Part shown: positions 1 to 7,621 of the stretch, piece after piece
Numbering within the stretch: the first letter of the stretch is position 1
How the letters are laid out: every line of letters starts with the position of its first letter
NCBI RefSeq assembly: GCF_001625365.1
Contig: NZ_LJJF01000001.1
Coordinates: 2,612,501 to 2,676,500 of the forward strand
Origin: Streptomyces sp. MJM8645
GTDB taxonomy: Bacteria; Actinomycetota; Actinomycetes; Streptomycetales; Streptomycetaceae
Length of the DNA stretch: 64,000 nucleotides
Direction of reading: 5' to 3'
Notes under the pieces: model-generated
Told to the model about the DNA's origin: nothing
The model's database searches: none
Seen by the model: the letters and a program-made list of their open reading frames with translations, nothing else
Position numbers and translations under genes: made by a program

Positions 1-1428
1 GTCCGGACCGTACGCGTGGGCGTCGCCGAACAGGGAGGCCTTCCACCCGCCGAAGGAGTAGTAGGCGACCGGGACCGGGATCGGCACGTTGATGCCGACC
101 ATGCCGACCTCCACCTCGAACTGGAAGCGCCGGGCCGCGCCGCCGTCGTTGGTGAAGAGGGCGGTGCCGTTGCCGTACGGGTTGGCGTTGATCAGTGCCA
201 GGCCCTCGTCGTAGGAGGCGACGCGCACGACGGAGAGGATCGGGCCGAAGATCTCGTCGTTGTAGACGGACATGCCCGGCTTCACGTGGTCGAACAGCGT
301 GGGGCCGAGCCAGAAGCCGTCCGAGGTCGGGGCGCCGTTCTCGTCCTCGGCGGTGACCGGGTGCTTGCGGCCGTCCACGGCAAGCTCGGCGCCGTCGGCG
401 ACACCGGACTCGACGTAGGAGGTGACCTTGTCGCGGTGCTGGCCGGTGACCAGCGGGCCCATCTCGGAGTCGCCGTTGCAGCCGGGGCCGACCTTCAGGG
501 TGGCGATCCGCTGCTTGATCTTGTCGACCAGCTCGTCGCCGATCGGGTCGACCGCGACCAGGACGGACACGGCCATGCAGCGCTCGCCGGCCGCGCCGAA
601 GCCCGCGTTGACGGCGGCGTCGGCGGCCAGGTCGAGGTCGGCGTCGGGCAGGACCAGCATGTGGTTCTTGGCACCGCCCAGGGCCTGCACGCGCTTGCCG
701 TAGCGCGTACCGGTCTCGTAGACGTAGCGGGCGATCGGGGTGGAGCCGACGAAGCTGACGGACTTGACGTCCGGGTGCTCCAGCAGGCGGTCCACGGCGG
801 CCTTGTCGCCGTGCACGACGTTGAAGACGCCGTCCGGCAGGCCTGCCTCCTTCCACAGCCCGGCGAGGAAGTTGGCGGCGGACGGGTCCTTCTCCGAGGG
901 CTTCAGGACGACGGTGTTGCCGGCCGCGACGGCGAGCGGGAAGAACCACATCGGCACCATGGCCGGGAAGTTGAACGGCGAGATGATCGCGACCGGGCCG
1001 AGCGGCTGGCGGATCGAGTAGACGTCGACGCCGGTGGACGCCTGCTCGGTGAAGCCGCCCTTGACGAGCTGCGGGATGCCGCAGGCGTACTCGACGACCT
1101 CCAGGCCGCGGGCGATCTCGCCGAGCGCATCGGAGTGGACCTTGCCGTGCTCGGACACGATGATCGCGGCCAGCTCGTCGCGGCGGGCGTTCAGCAGCTC
1201 GCGGAAGGCGAACAGCACGGTGGTGCGCTTGGCGACCGAGGCGGTGCGCCACTCGGCGAAGGCCGAGGCGGCGGCGGCCACGGCCTGGTCGACCTCGGCG
1301 ATCCCGGCGAAGTCGACCTGGCCGGCGACCTGGCCGGTGGCCGGGTCGAAGATGTCACCGCGGCGGGGCGCCGCGCCGGCGGTGGCGACGGGCTCGCCGC
1401 CGATCCAGTGAGTGATGTGCTTGCTCAA
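1..1428 (-). CDS. mmsA: Methylmalonate-semialdehyde dehydrogenase (CoA-acylating), 3'-truncated by the window edge
   Basis: The enzyme oxidatively decarboxylates methylmalonate or malonate semialdehyde to propionyl- or acetyl-CoA, in valine and inositol/beta-alanine breakdown. The 476 visible codons show the ALDH fold: an FNFPAMVP segment, a KPSEKDP NAD-binding stretch, GGAKNH where most ALDHs have a catalytic-base glutamate, and the nucleophile Cys in GAAGERCMAVS. This combination is typical of the MmsA/IolA branch. The family is about 500 residues long, so only the C-terminal tip is missing. The start is TTG at 1428-1426, preceded by a GGAGG nine bases upstream; no in-frame ATG lies nearby. 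A putative gene of the same strand lies upstream, after a 319-base gap. Confidence 0.9.
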   Translation of the reverse strand, partial: MSKHITHWIGGEPVATAGAAPRRGDIFDPATGQVAGQVDFAGIAEVDQAVAAAASAFAEWRTASVAKRTTVLFAFRELLNARRDELAAIIVSEHGKVHSDALGEIARGLEVVEYACGIPQLVKGGFTEQASTGVDVYSIRQPLGPVAIISPFNFPAMVPMWFFPLAVAAGNTVVLKPSEKDPSAANFLAGLWKEAGLPDGVFNVVHGDKAAVDRLLEHPDVKSVSFVGSTPIARYVYETGTRYGKRVQALGGAKNHMLVLPDADLDLAADAAVNAGFGAAGERCMAVSVLVAVDPIGDELVDKIKQRIATLKVGPGCNGDSEMGPLVTGQHRDKVTSYVESGVADGAELAVDGRKHPVTAEDENGAPTSDGFWLGPTLFDHVKPGMSVYNDEIFGPILSVVRVASYDEGLALINANPYGNGTALFTNDGGAARRFQFEVEVGMVGINVPIPVPVAYYSFGGWKASLFGDAHAYGPD

Positions 1429-1747
1429 GTCCGTCTGCCTCCGAAGTCCCGGGCGGCGTCCTGCCGCCGGTCCTGTCTGGCGCCGCCCGCGAGTGGGCCG
1501 GGCGACGGGATTCACGGGGCTACCGCGTTCGTCTCCAGTCTGGTGCCCGCCGCGCCAGGCCTCAACGAACAGGCTGACGGGGATCGCGGATTCAGCCTTA
1601 CAGGTCGTCCGGTTGCTCGGCCGAATGCGTGAGGGGGCACGAACGAACGTGTGAAGCCGGACCCGCAAAGACGACCCCGCAAGACGAACGCGCCAGGACG
1701 AACGCGGCAGGACGAACGCGCGAGGACGAAGCGCCGCCACCCCGCGT
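1429..1747. other. Intergenic gap between mmsA and the nucleotidyltransferase gene
   Basis: No gene is supported in these 319 bases. The mmsA ribosome-binding site lies at the left end and a 14-base tandem array (1680-1735) at the right end. A promoter for mmsA is expected here but no convincing -35/-10 pair was recognised. Confidence 0.6.
1680..1735. repeat. Four-unit, 14-bp tandem array 3' of the nucleotidyltransferase gene
   Basis: Four consecutive 14-base units (1680-1693, 1694-1707, 1708-1721, 1722-1735) share the core GGACGAACGCG with one or two changes each. The array begins 12 bases beyond the stop codon of the minus-strand nucleotidyltransferase gene (stop at 1750-1748). It belongs to a set of 3'-end arrays seen elsewhere in the window. 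Confidence 0.85.
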
Positions 1748-2560
1748 TCAGGACTCCTCGTCCTCCAGGTACGGGTCGTGCAGACCGTCGGCCGCCTCCT
1801 GGGTCTCCAGCAGGTCCAGCCGCAGGTCCTGGGCCCAGGCGAGCGCCCACCGCTTCAGCCCGCCGACCGCGCGTGCCGCGACACCCCGGGCCCGGAACCG
1901 GCCGTCCGCCGCCTCGGCCAGCGTCTCCAGCCGGTCGGCGAGCGCCGCGGGCTGGAAGTCCGCATCCAATTCGCCTGCCAGCGCGATGAGTTCGCCCTCC
2001 CGGTAGCAGTCGGTGAGGGCGTGCACGTCGACCAGGTCCCGCGGCATGCCACGGTCCACCAGCAGCGCGGTGGTGAGCGCGGCGACGTCCTCCAGGGCGA
2101 CGACCGGCAGCACAACTGGCAGGACGACCGGCAGCGCCACCGGCAGGGCCGCCGGCAGCGCCACCGCCGGCTCGCCGGGCGGGGGCGCGGCGAGGTCGAA
2201 GCGCACCGGCCGGTGGGCCAGCGGCTCCTTCCGCAGCTCCACCGAGTGCGACCGCCCGCCGAGCGCGAGCCGGACGGTGAGCTGCTCCAGCCGCGGCGTG
2301 CCCGGGCGTTCGGCGACCCCGCCGCCGGCCGCGCGGTAGGCCTCGCCCAGCGCGGCGGCCACCTCCGGCAGGTCGGCCCCGCCGGTCACCAGGGTGAGTC
2401 CGTCCTGCGGGCAGGCCGCGACACCGTGGGCGCGCAGCGCGTGCCCACCGGCCAGGGCGAGCCCGTACCGGTCGCAGACGGGGGCCGCCAGTGCGGCGAG
2501 GCGCAGCTGGGTGTGGCCCGGTCGAAGGGGCGCGTCGACGGCGTCCGGGGCGGTGGTCAC
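1748..2560 (-). CDS. Nucleotidyltransferase AbiEii/AbiGii-like family protein, apparently degenerate
   Basis: A 270-residue protein resembling chromosomal actinobacterial proteins annotated as AbiEii/AbiGii-type nucleotidyltransferases. Residues 38-46 (GGHALRAHG) match the G-G-x-A-L helix that binds the nucleotide, and ALLVDRGMPRDLVDVHAL near 162-182 is typical of the family. The usual D-x-D metal motif is poorly kept: the equivalent stretch reads PQDGLTLVT, with one Asp. Residues 135-154 are a run of ALPA/LPVA/LPVV tetrapeptides encoded by 12-base repeats, which looks like a local expansion in the catalytic domain. The start is GTG at 2560, the first plausible start giving the full conserved domain. 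No AbiEi-type partner is adjacent, so a toxin-antitoxin role is not supported. Confidence 0.6.
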   Translation of the reverse strand: MTTAPDAVDAPLRPGHTQLRLAALAAPVCDRYGLALAGGHALRAHGVAACPQDGLTLVTGGADLPEVAAALGEAYRAAGGGVAERPGTPRLEQLTVRLALGGRSHSVELRKEPLAHRPVRFDLAAPPPGEPAVALPAALPVALPVVLPVVLPVVALEDVAALTTALLVDRGMPRDLVDVHALTDCYREGELIALAGELDADFQPAALADRLETLAEAADGRFRARGVAARAVGGLKRWALAWAQDLRLDLLETQEAADGLHDPYLEDEES

Positions 2561-2631
2561 GTTTCCAGTCTGACGCGACCGCCCGCTCCGCGCGCCACCG
2601 CCGGCCGGGGGCCGGAGTCCGGACCGGGGGA

Positions 2632-3063
2632 TCACCAGCCGCTGAGCCCGGCCGCGGCCTCGTGCAGGGCGAGCTCCAGCAGCACCGGGTCGTTGAGCCG
2701 TCCGGAGCCGTCGGGCGGGACGAGCCAGCGCACCCCGCGGCTGCGGCGCTCGGGGTGCGGGACGACGATCCAGGTGCCCTCCCCCGCGCTGCGCACGCCC
2801 GTCCCGATCCAGCGGGCGGCGGTGCCGACGGGGACCAGGAAGCTGACGTGTTCGTCCCCGAAGTCGGTGAGGACGGGGCCGCAGGAGCCAGGGTCCAGGA
2901 TCTCCAGGGCCGGGCGCCCGAGCCGTCCGGGGACGGAGAGGACGTCCCAGCGGCGGCCGGCCGGTAGCAGCATCAGCCCCAGCCCGGTGCGCTCCCATTG
3001 CTCCCGGAAGGCCTCCGGGTCCGCTGCCACCTGAGCGAGCCAGTGCAGTCCGGTGCTCTCCAT
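2632..3063 (-). CDS. Small protein related to prim-pol-type (bifunctional DNA primase/polymerase N-terminal) family, function unknown
   Basis: A 143-residue protein with no membrane segment or signal peptide. It aligns by eye with the second half of the protein at 58194-58871: both have a W/F-DVLxVP strand, a GPVL turn, an FLVxxGxA segment, GEGxxxVxP and VRWLxxP. Streptomycete relatives are usually labelled as bifunctional DNA primase/polymerase proteins. This copy lacks the N-terminal Cys-rich APGxHP motif, so a polymerase activity is unlikely. The start at ATG 3063 is preceded by a GGGGA; an upstream in-frame start at 3147 would add a non-conserved Arg/Pro-rich tail. The stop lies 71 bases before the nucleotidyltransferase start. 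Confidence 0.55.
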   Translation of the reverse strand: MESTGLHWLAQVAADPEAFREQWERTGLGLMLLPAGRRWDVLSVPGRLGRPALEILDPGSCGPVLTDFGDEHVSFLVPVGTAARWIGTGVRSAGEGTWIVVPHPERRSRGVRWLVPPDGSGRLNDPVLLELALHEAAAGLSGW

Positions 3064-3129
3064 GTCTGTCCCCGCTTCTCGCCGCTGGTTCCGGTCGGGT
3101 CGTCCTGGTCGGGACGCGGCGGGGAGACC

Positions 3130-3169
3130 GAGACCCGCCGTCACCAAGGAGAGGCGGACGGCGGGTCTC
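3130..3169 (-). terminator. Hairpin downstream of the polyamine oxidoreductase operon
   Basis: A perfect 13-bp inverted repeat (3130-3142 GAGACCCGCCGTC with 3157-3169) closes a 14-base loop about 75 bases past the oxidoreductase stop codon. It lies between two minus-strand transcription units. There is no long T tract, which is common for streptomycete terminators. Confidence 0.6.
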
Positions 3170-3175
3170 TCTTAC

Positions 3176-3251
3176 ACGGATAGCAGGGATAGCACGGATA
3201 GCAGGGATAACACGGATGGCGAGGTCAGCTCACGGACAACGAGGTCAACTG
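3176..3251. repeat. 9-bp and 20-bp tandem repeats spanning the oxidoreductase stop codon
   Basis: Five 9-base units (3176-3220) alternate ACGGATAGC and AGGGATAGC types. They run into two 20-base units (3212-3231 and 3232-3251) sharing ACGGA and CGAGGTCA blocks. The right unit contains the TGA stop of the minus-strand oxidoreductase (3247-3245), so the array looks like an outward duplication of the 3' end of that gene. Confidence 0.8.
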
Positions 3252-4639
3252 TCGAAGCCGAGCCCCATGCGGTCGAGCGTGCGCAGCCAGAGGTTGCGGT
3301 GGCCGCCGTTGCGGTCCGCGCGCTCCAGCGAGCGGGTGGTGATCTCGATCCCGGCCCAGCGCACCGGCTCGGGCGGGAACGGCAGCGGCTTGCTGCGCAC
3401 CATGTCCAGCGAGGTGCGCTCGGTGCGCTCGCCGGACAGCAGGTCGAGCATCACCTCGGCGCCGAAGCGCGTCGCGCCGACGCCGAGCCCGGTGTACCCG
3501 GCCGCGTACGCGACCTTGCCCCGGTAGGCGGTGTCGAAGAACGCCGAGAACCGGGTGCAGGTGTCGATGGCGCCGCCCCAGGCGTGGGTGAACCGCAGGC
3601 CCTCCAGCTGCGGGAAGCAGCGGAAGAAGTGGTTCGCCAGCGTGCGGAAGGTCTCCGGCCGCTGGTCGTACTCGTGCCGGACGTGGCCGCCGTAGTGGTA
3701 GACGGCGTCGTAGCCGCCCCACAGGATCCGGTTGTCGGCGGAGAGCCGGAAGTAGTGGAACTTGTTGGCGCTGTCGCCGAGTCCCTGCCGGCCGCGCCAG
3801 CCGATCGCGGCGAGCTGCTCGTCGCTGAGCGGCTCGGTCATCAGCGCGTAGTCGTACACCGGCACGATGTACGGCCGGACCCTCTTGACCAGCGACGGGA
3901 ACACGTTGGTGCCGAGTGCGACGCGCCGGGCGAAGACCCGTCCGTACGGGGTGCGGACGGCCATGCCGCTGCCGTACTCCCGCAGGTCGGTGGCCCGGGT
4001 GTGCTCGAAGATCCGCACGCCCTGGCCGAGGCAGGCGTCCCGCAGGCCCCAGGCGAGCTTGGCGGGGTGGACCATCGCCACGCCCTCCTTGTCCCAGAGG
4101 CCGCCGAGGAAGGTCGGCGAGTCGACCTCGGCGCGCAGCTCGTCGGCGTCCAGGACGGTGATGTCGAAGCCGTACCGGGCGACGGCCTCGGCGATCTCGT
4201 GGAGTTCCTCGACCTGGTGCGGCTGGGTGGCGACGTCGATCTCGCCGGTGCGCTCCCACTCGGCATCGATGCCGTAGCGCTTGAGGGTGGCCTCGATGCC
4301 GTCCAGGTTGGCGGCACCGAGGCGTTCCAGCTGGGCGAGTTCGGCGGGCCAGCGTTGCAGGCCGTTGCCGAAGCCGTGGGTGAGGCTGGCCGCGCAGAAT
4401 CCGCCGTTGCGCCCGGACGCGGCCCACCCGACCTCGTTGCCCTCGACCAGCACGACGTCCAGCGAGGGGTCGCGTTCCTTGGCGATGAGGGCGGTCCAGA
4501 GGCCGGAGTAGCCGCCGCCGACGACCAGCAGGTCGCAGGTGGTGTCGCCGACCAGGGCGGGCAGTGCCGCCGGCCGGCCCGGATCCTCCAGCCAGAAGGG
4601 GGTGGGCCTGGCGTCACTGAGTGCGCGGGCGGAGTCCAT
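3245..4639 (-). CDS. FAD-dependent amine oxidoreductase (gamma-glutamylputrescine oxidase-like, DAO family)
   Basis: A 464-residue flavoprotein of the DAO fold. The dinucleotide-binding signature VVGGGYSGLWTA is at about residues 39-50, and the GNEVGWAASGRNGGF loop that contacts FAD in PuuB-like oxidases follows at about 67-81. A C-terminal GYTGLGVGATRFGAEV segment closes the FAD site. It should deaminate an amine, most likely putrescine or a putrescine derivative, to an aldehyde. The gene lies 63 bases downstream of potC and reads in the same direction, so it is probably co-transcribed with the transporter. No glutamylputrescine synthetase lies in the window, so the exact substrate is inferred. 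The start at ATG 4639 has only a weak purine-rich upstream stretch. Confidence 0.8.
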   Translation of the reverse strand: MDSARALSDARPTPFWLEDPGRPAALPALVGDTTCDLLVVGGGYSGLWTALIAKERDPSLDVVLVEGNEVGWAASGRNGGFCAASLTHGFGNGLQRWPAELAQLERLGAANLDGIEATLKRYGIDAEWERTGEIDVATQPHQVEELHEIAEAVARYGFDITVLDADELRAEVDSPTFLGGLWDKEGVAMVHPAKLAWGLRDACLGQGVRIFEHTRATDLREYGSGMAVRTPYGRVFARRVALGTNVFPSLVKRVRPYIVPVYDYALMTEPLSDEQLAAIGWRGRQGLGDSANKFHYFRLSADNRILWGGYDAVYHYGGHVRHEYDQRPETFRTLANHFFRCFPQLEGLRFTHAWGGAIDTCTRFSAFFDTAYRGKVAYAAGYTGLGVGATRFGAEVMLDLLSGERTERTSLDMVRSKPLPFPPEPVRWAGIEITTRSLERADRNGGHRNLWLRTLDRMGLGFDS

Positions 4640-4702
4640 GCATTATCAGCCACTTTCTGTACTTAGGCGATGGTTTGTTCGGCCACCACACCCGACCGTA
4701 CG

Positions 4703-5506
4703 TCAGGCGGTGGCCTTCCGGCGGTTGCCCAGCCACTGGCCGGCGACGGTCAGCGCGACGGCGGCGATGAACATCGCGGTGCCGATGACGTTGACCTGTA
4801 CCGGGATGCCGCGCTGCGACGCGCCCCAGACGAACATCGGGAAGGTGACCGTGGTCGGGCCCGAGTTGAACTGGGTGATGATGAAGTCGTCGAAGGAGAG
4901 CGCGAAGCTGAGCAGCGCTCCCGCCGCGATGCCGGGGGCGGCCAGCGGCAGGGTGACCCGCAGGAAGGTCTGGGTGGGGGTCGCGTAGAGGTCCTGGGCG
5001 GCCTGTTCGAGCCTCGGGTCCATGCTCATCACGCGGGCCTTGACGGCCGTCACCACGAAGCTGAGGCAGAACATGATGTGCGCGATGAGGATGGTGGTGA
5101 AGCCGAACGGGATGCGCATGTTGAGGAACAGGGTCCCGAGCGAGGCGGCCATGACCACCTCGGGCATGGCCATCGGCAGGAAGATCATCGCGGTGGTGGC
5201 CGAGCGGCCGCGGAAGCGGTAGCGGGCCAGTGCGAAGGCGACCATGGTGCCGAGCACGGTGGCGCCGATGGTGGCGAGCACCGCGATCTGCAGGCTGAGC
5301 GAGAGCGACTGGCACATGTCGGCCACGCCGCAGGGGTTGGTCCAGGCGTCGGTGGAGAACTCGTTCCACTCGTAGTTGAACTTGCCGACCGGCTTGTTGA
5401 ACGAGAAGGCGAGCACGACCAGGTTGGGCAGCACCAGGTAGGCGAGGGCCAGCACGCCGGCCAGCACCACCAGGTGGGCGCGTATCCACTTGGTAATCCG
5501 GGACAT
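4703..5506 (-). CDS. potC: Spermidine/putrescine ABC transporter permease PotC
   Basis: A 267-residue inner-membrane permease with about six membrane spans. It contains the EAA-loop-type stretch MDPRLEQAAQDLYATPTQTFLRVTLP, where PotA docks. Family length and the C-terminal permease fold match PotC. Its ATG (5506-5504) overlaps the stop of potB by one base (TGATG), giving translational coupling. With PotB it would form the channel through which substrate delivered by PotD is imported using ATP hydrolysed by PotA. The substrate is inferred from the surrounding amine-catabolic genes. Confidence 0.88.
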   Translation of the reverse strand: MSRITKWIRAHLVVLAGVLALAYLVLPNLVVLAFSFNKPVGKFNYEWNEFSTDAWTNPCGVADMCQSLSLSLQIAVLATIGATVLGTMVAFALARYRFRGRSATTAMIFLPMAMPEVVMAASLGTLFLNMRIPFGFTTILIAHIMFCLSFVVTAVKARVMSMDPRLEQAAQDLYATPTQTFLRVTLPLAAPGIAAGALLSFALSFDDFIITQFNSGPTTVTFPMFVWGASQRGIPVQVNVIGTAMFIAAVALTVAGQWLGNRRKATA

Positions 5507-6435
5507 CAGACCAGTTCCTCCGTCCCGGCCTTGCGCATGTAGACCGTCACCATGCCCAGGATCAGGGCCATCAGGATGAAGCTCAGTGCGGCAGCCGTGG
5601 GGTAGTCGAGCACGTTCAGGAACTGCTTCTGGATGCCGTTGCCGACCATCTGCTCGCTCGGCGAGCCCAGCAGCTGGGCGTTGATGTAGTCGCCGGAAGC
5701 CGGGATGAAGGTGAGCAGGGTGCCGGCGACCACGCCGGGCAGCGAGATCGGGAAGGTGACCTTGCGGAAGGTGGTGAACGGCCGGGCGTACAGGTCGCCG
5801 GCCGCCTCGTGCAGGCGGGGGTCGATCCGCTCCAGCGAGGTGTACAGCGGCAGGATCATGAACGGCAGGAAGTTGTAGGTGAGACCGCAGACCACGGCGA
5901 GCGGCGTGGCGAGCACCCGGTCGCCGGAGGTGAGGCCGAGCGCGTTGGTGACGTCCAGGACGTGCAGGGTGTTGAGCACCCCGACCACCGGCCCGCCGTC
6001 GGACAGGATGGTCTTCCAGGCCAGCGTGCGGATCAGGAAGCTGGTGAAGAACGGCGCGATGACCAGGATCAGGATGACGTTGCGCCAGCGCTTGCCGGCC
6101 TTGAAGGCGATCGTGTACGCGAGCGGGTAGCCGACGGCCAGGCAGAGCACGGTGGCGATGCCCGCGTAGGAGAACGAGCGGACGAAGTGCCACTTGTACT
6201 CGACCAGGGCGTCCCAGTAGGTCGCGAGGTGCCAGGTGACCTTGAAACCCGCTTCGAGCGAGCCGGTCTGCAGCGAGGTGGACGCCTGGTAGACCATCGG
6301 GACGGCGAAGAAGACGACGAGCCAGGCGATGCCGGGCAGCAGCAGCCAGTACGCGGTGAGCTTGCGCTTCGGCTTCCGTGCCGGTTCCGCGAGCGGTATG
6401 ACCTGTGACGGAGCGGCCGGGGTGGTGGTGGTCAT
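5506..6435 (-). CDS. potB: Spermidine/putrescine ABC transporter permease PotB
   Basis: A 309-residue permease. A cytoplasmic N-terminal tail ends in basic residues (KPKRKL), followed by a first span (LLLPGIAWLVVFFAVPMVY) and five more. The docking loop RIDPRLHEAAGDLYARPFTTFRKVTFP is clear. Its ATG at 6435-6433 overlaps the potA stop in an ATGA arrangement, so potA, potB and potC form one coupled unit. It is paired with PotC in the membrane. Confidence 0.88.
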   Translation of the reverse strand: MTTTTPAAPSQVIPLAEPARKPKRKLTAYWLLLPGIAWLVVFFAVPMVYQASTSLQTGSLEAGFKVTWHLATYWDALVEYKWHFVRSFSYAGIATVLCLAVGYPLAYTIAFKAGKRWRNVILILVIAPFFTSFLIRTLAWKTILSDGGPVVGVLNTLHVLDVTNALGLTSGDRVLATPLAVVCGLTYNFLPFMILPLYTSLERIDPRLHEAAGDLYARPFTTFRKVTFPISLPGVVAGTLLTFIPASGDYINAQLLGSPSEQMVGNGIQKQFLNVLDYPTAAALSFILMALILGMVTVYMRKAGTEELV

Positions 6436-7574
6436 GCGGCCTCCTCCGCGGTGCCCGCGTCGATCGCCTGCGCGGCGTCCAGGGCGAAGGAGTGCGCCGG
6501 GTTCCAGTGCAGCAGGACGGACGCGCCGGGGACGATCCGGGCGTCGCGCTCCATGTTCTGCTCGAAGACGGTGACCTCCTGGCCGCCGTCGGTGCGCACC
6601 ACGTACTGGGTGGAGACGCCGATGAAGCTGGAGTCGAGGACGGTGCCGGCCAGCCGGTTGCGGCCGTCGGCGACCTCGGCGGAGGCGTGCGCGATGGTGA
6701 TCTTCTCCGGGCGCACGCCCAGGTGGACCTGCCTGGCCTCGGTGGCGCAGCGCGCCTTGGGCACGGCGAGGCGGACGCCGGCCGCGGTGAGCAGCAGGTC
6801 GCCGCCGTCGGTGCCGGTGACCTCGGCGGGCAGCAGGTTGGACTGGCCGAGGAAGTTGGCCACGAAGGTGGTGGCGGGGTTCTCGTACAGCTCGGCGGGG
6901 GCGCCCAGTTGCTCGACCCGGCCGCCGTTCATCACCGCGATGGTGTCGGCCATCGTCATGGCCTCCTCCTGGTCGTGGGTGACGTGCACGAAGGTGATGC
7001 CGACCTCGGTCTGGATCCGCTTGAGCTCCAGCTGCATCTGGCGGCGGAGCTTGAGGTCGAGTGCGCCGAGCGGCTCGTCGAGGAGCAGCACCTGGGGGTG
7101 GTTGATCAGGGCGCGGGCGACGGCGACGCGCTGCTGCTGGCCGCCGGAGAGCTGGTGCGGCTTGCGCCGGGCGTACTGGCCGAGTTCGACCAGCTCCAGC
7201 ATCTCCTCGACCTGCTTCTTGACGTCCTTGCGGCCGCGGCGGCGCAGGCCGAAGGCGACGTTCTCGAAGATGTCGAGGTGCGGGAAGAGCGCGTAGCTCT
7301 GGAAGACGGTGTTCACCGGCCGCTTGTACGGGGGCAGGGCGGTGACGTCCTGGCCGCCGATCAGGACGGTGCCGCTGGTGGGCTCCTCCAGGCCGGCGAT
7401 CATGCGCAGGGTGGTGGTCTTGCCGCAGCCGGAGGCGCCGAGCAGGGCGAAGAAGGAGCCCTGCGGGACGGTGAGGTCGAGCGGGTGGACGGCGGTGAAG
7501 GCGCCGTAGGTCTTGCCGATGCCGGTGAGGCGGACGTCGCCGCCGGCGGCCGCGTCGCGCTGCTGGTCTGTCAT
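6432..7574 (-). CDS. potA: Spermidine/putrescine ABC transporter ATP-binding protein PotA
   Basis: A 380-residue ATPase that powers the importer. Walker A (GASGCGKT, residues 46-53), the signature LSGGQQQRVAVARAL, Walker B with catalytic Glu (LLLDEPLGALD) and the switch His (VTHDQEEA) are all intact. A C-terminal TOBE-type regulatory domain (about 250-370), containing VRPEKITIAH, follows. The length is normal for PotA/CysA-type importers. It is the first transporter gene after potD, 47 bases downstream of it. Confidence 0.92.
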   Translation of the reverse strand: MTDQQRDAAAGGDVRLTGIGKTYGAFTAVHPLDLTVPQGSFFALLGASGCGKTTTLRMIAGLEEPTSGTVLIGGQDVTALPPYKRPVNTVFQSYALFPHLDIFENVAFGLRRRGRKDVKKQVEEMLELVELGQYARRKPHQLSGGQQQRVAVARALINHPQVLLLDEPLGALDLKLRRQMQLELKRIQTEVGITFVHVTHDQEEAMTMADTIAVMNGGRVEQLGAPAELYENPATTFVANFLGQSNLLPAEVTGTDGGDLLLTAAGVRLAVPKARCATEARQVHLGVRPEKITIAHASAEVADGRNRLAGTVLDSSFIGVSTQYVVRTDGGQEVTVFEQNMERDARIVPGASVLLHWNPAHSFALDAAQAIDAGTAEEAA

Positions 7575-7621
7575 GGGTGTCTTCCTGGGTTCTCTGCCGG
7601 GAGTGGGCCGCGCGTGGGGGG

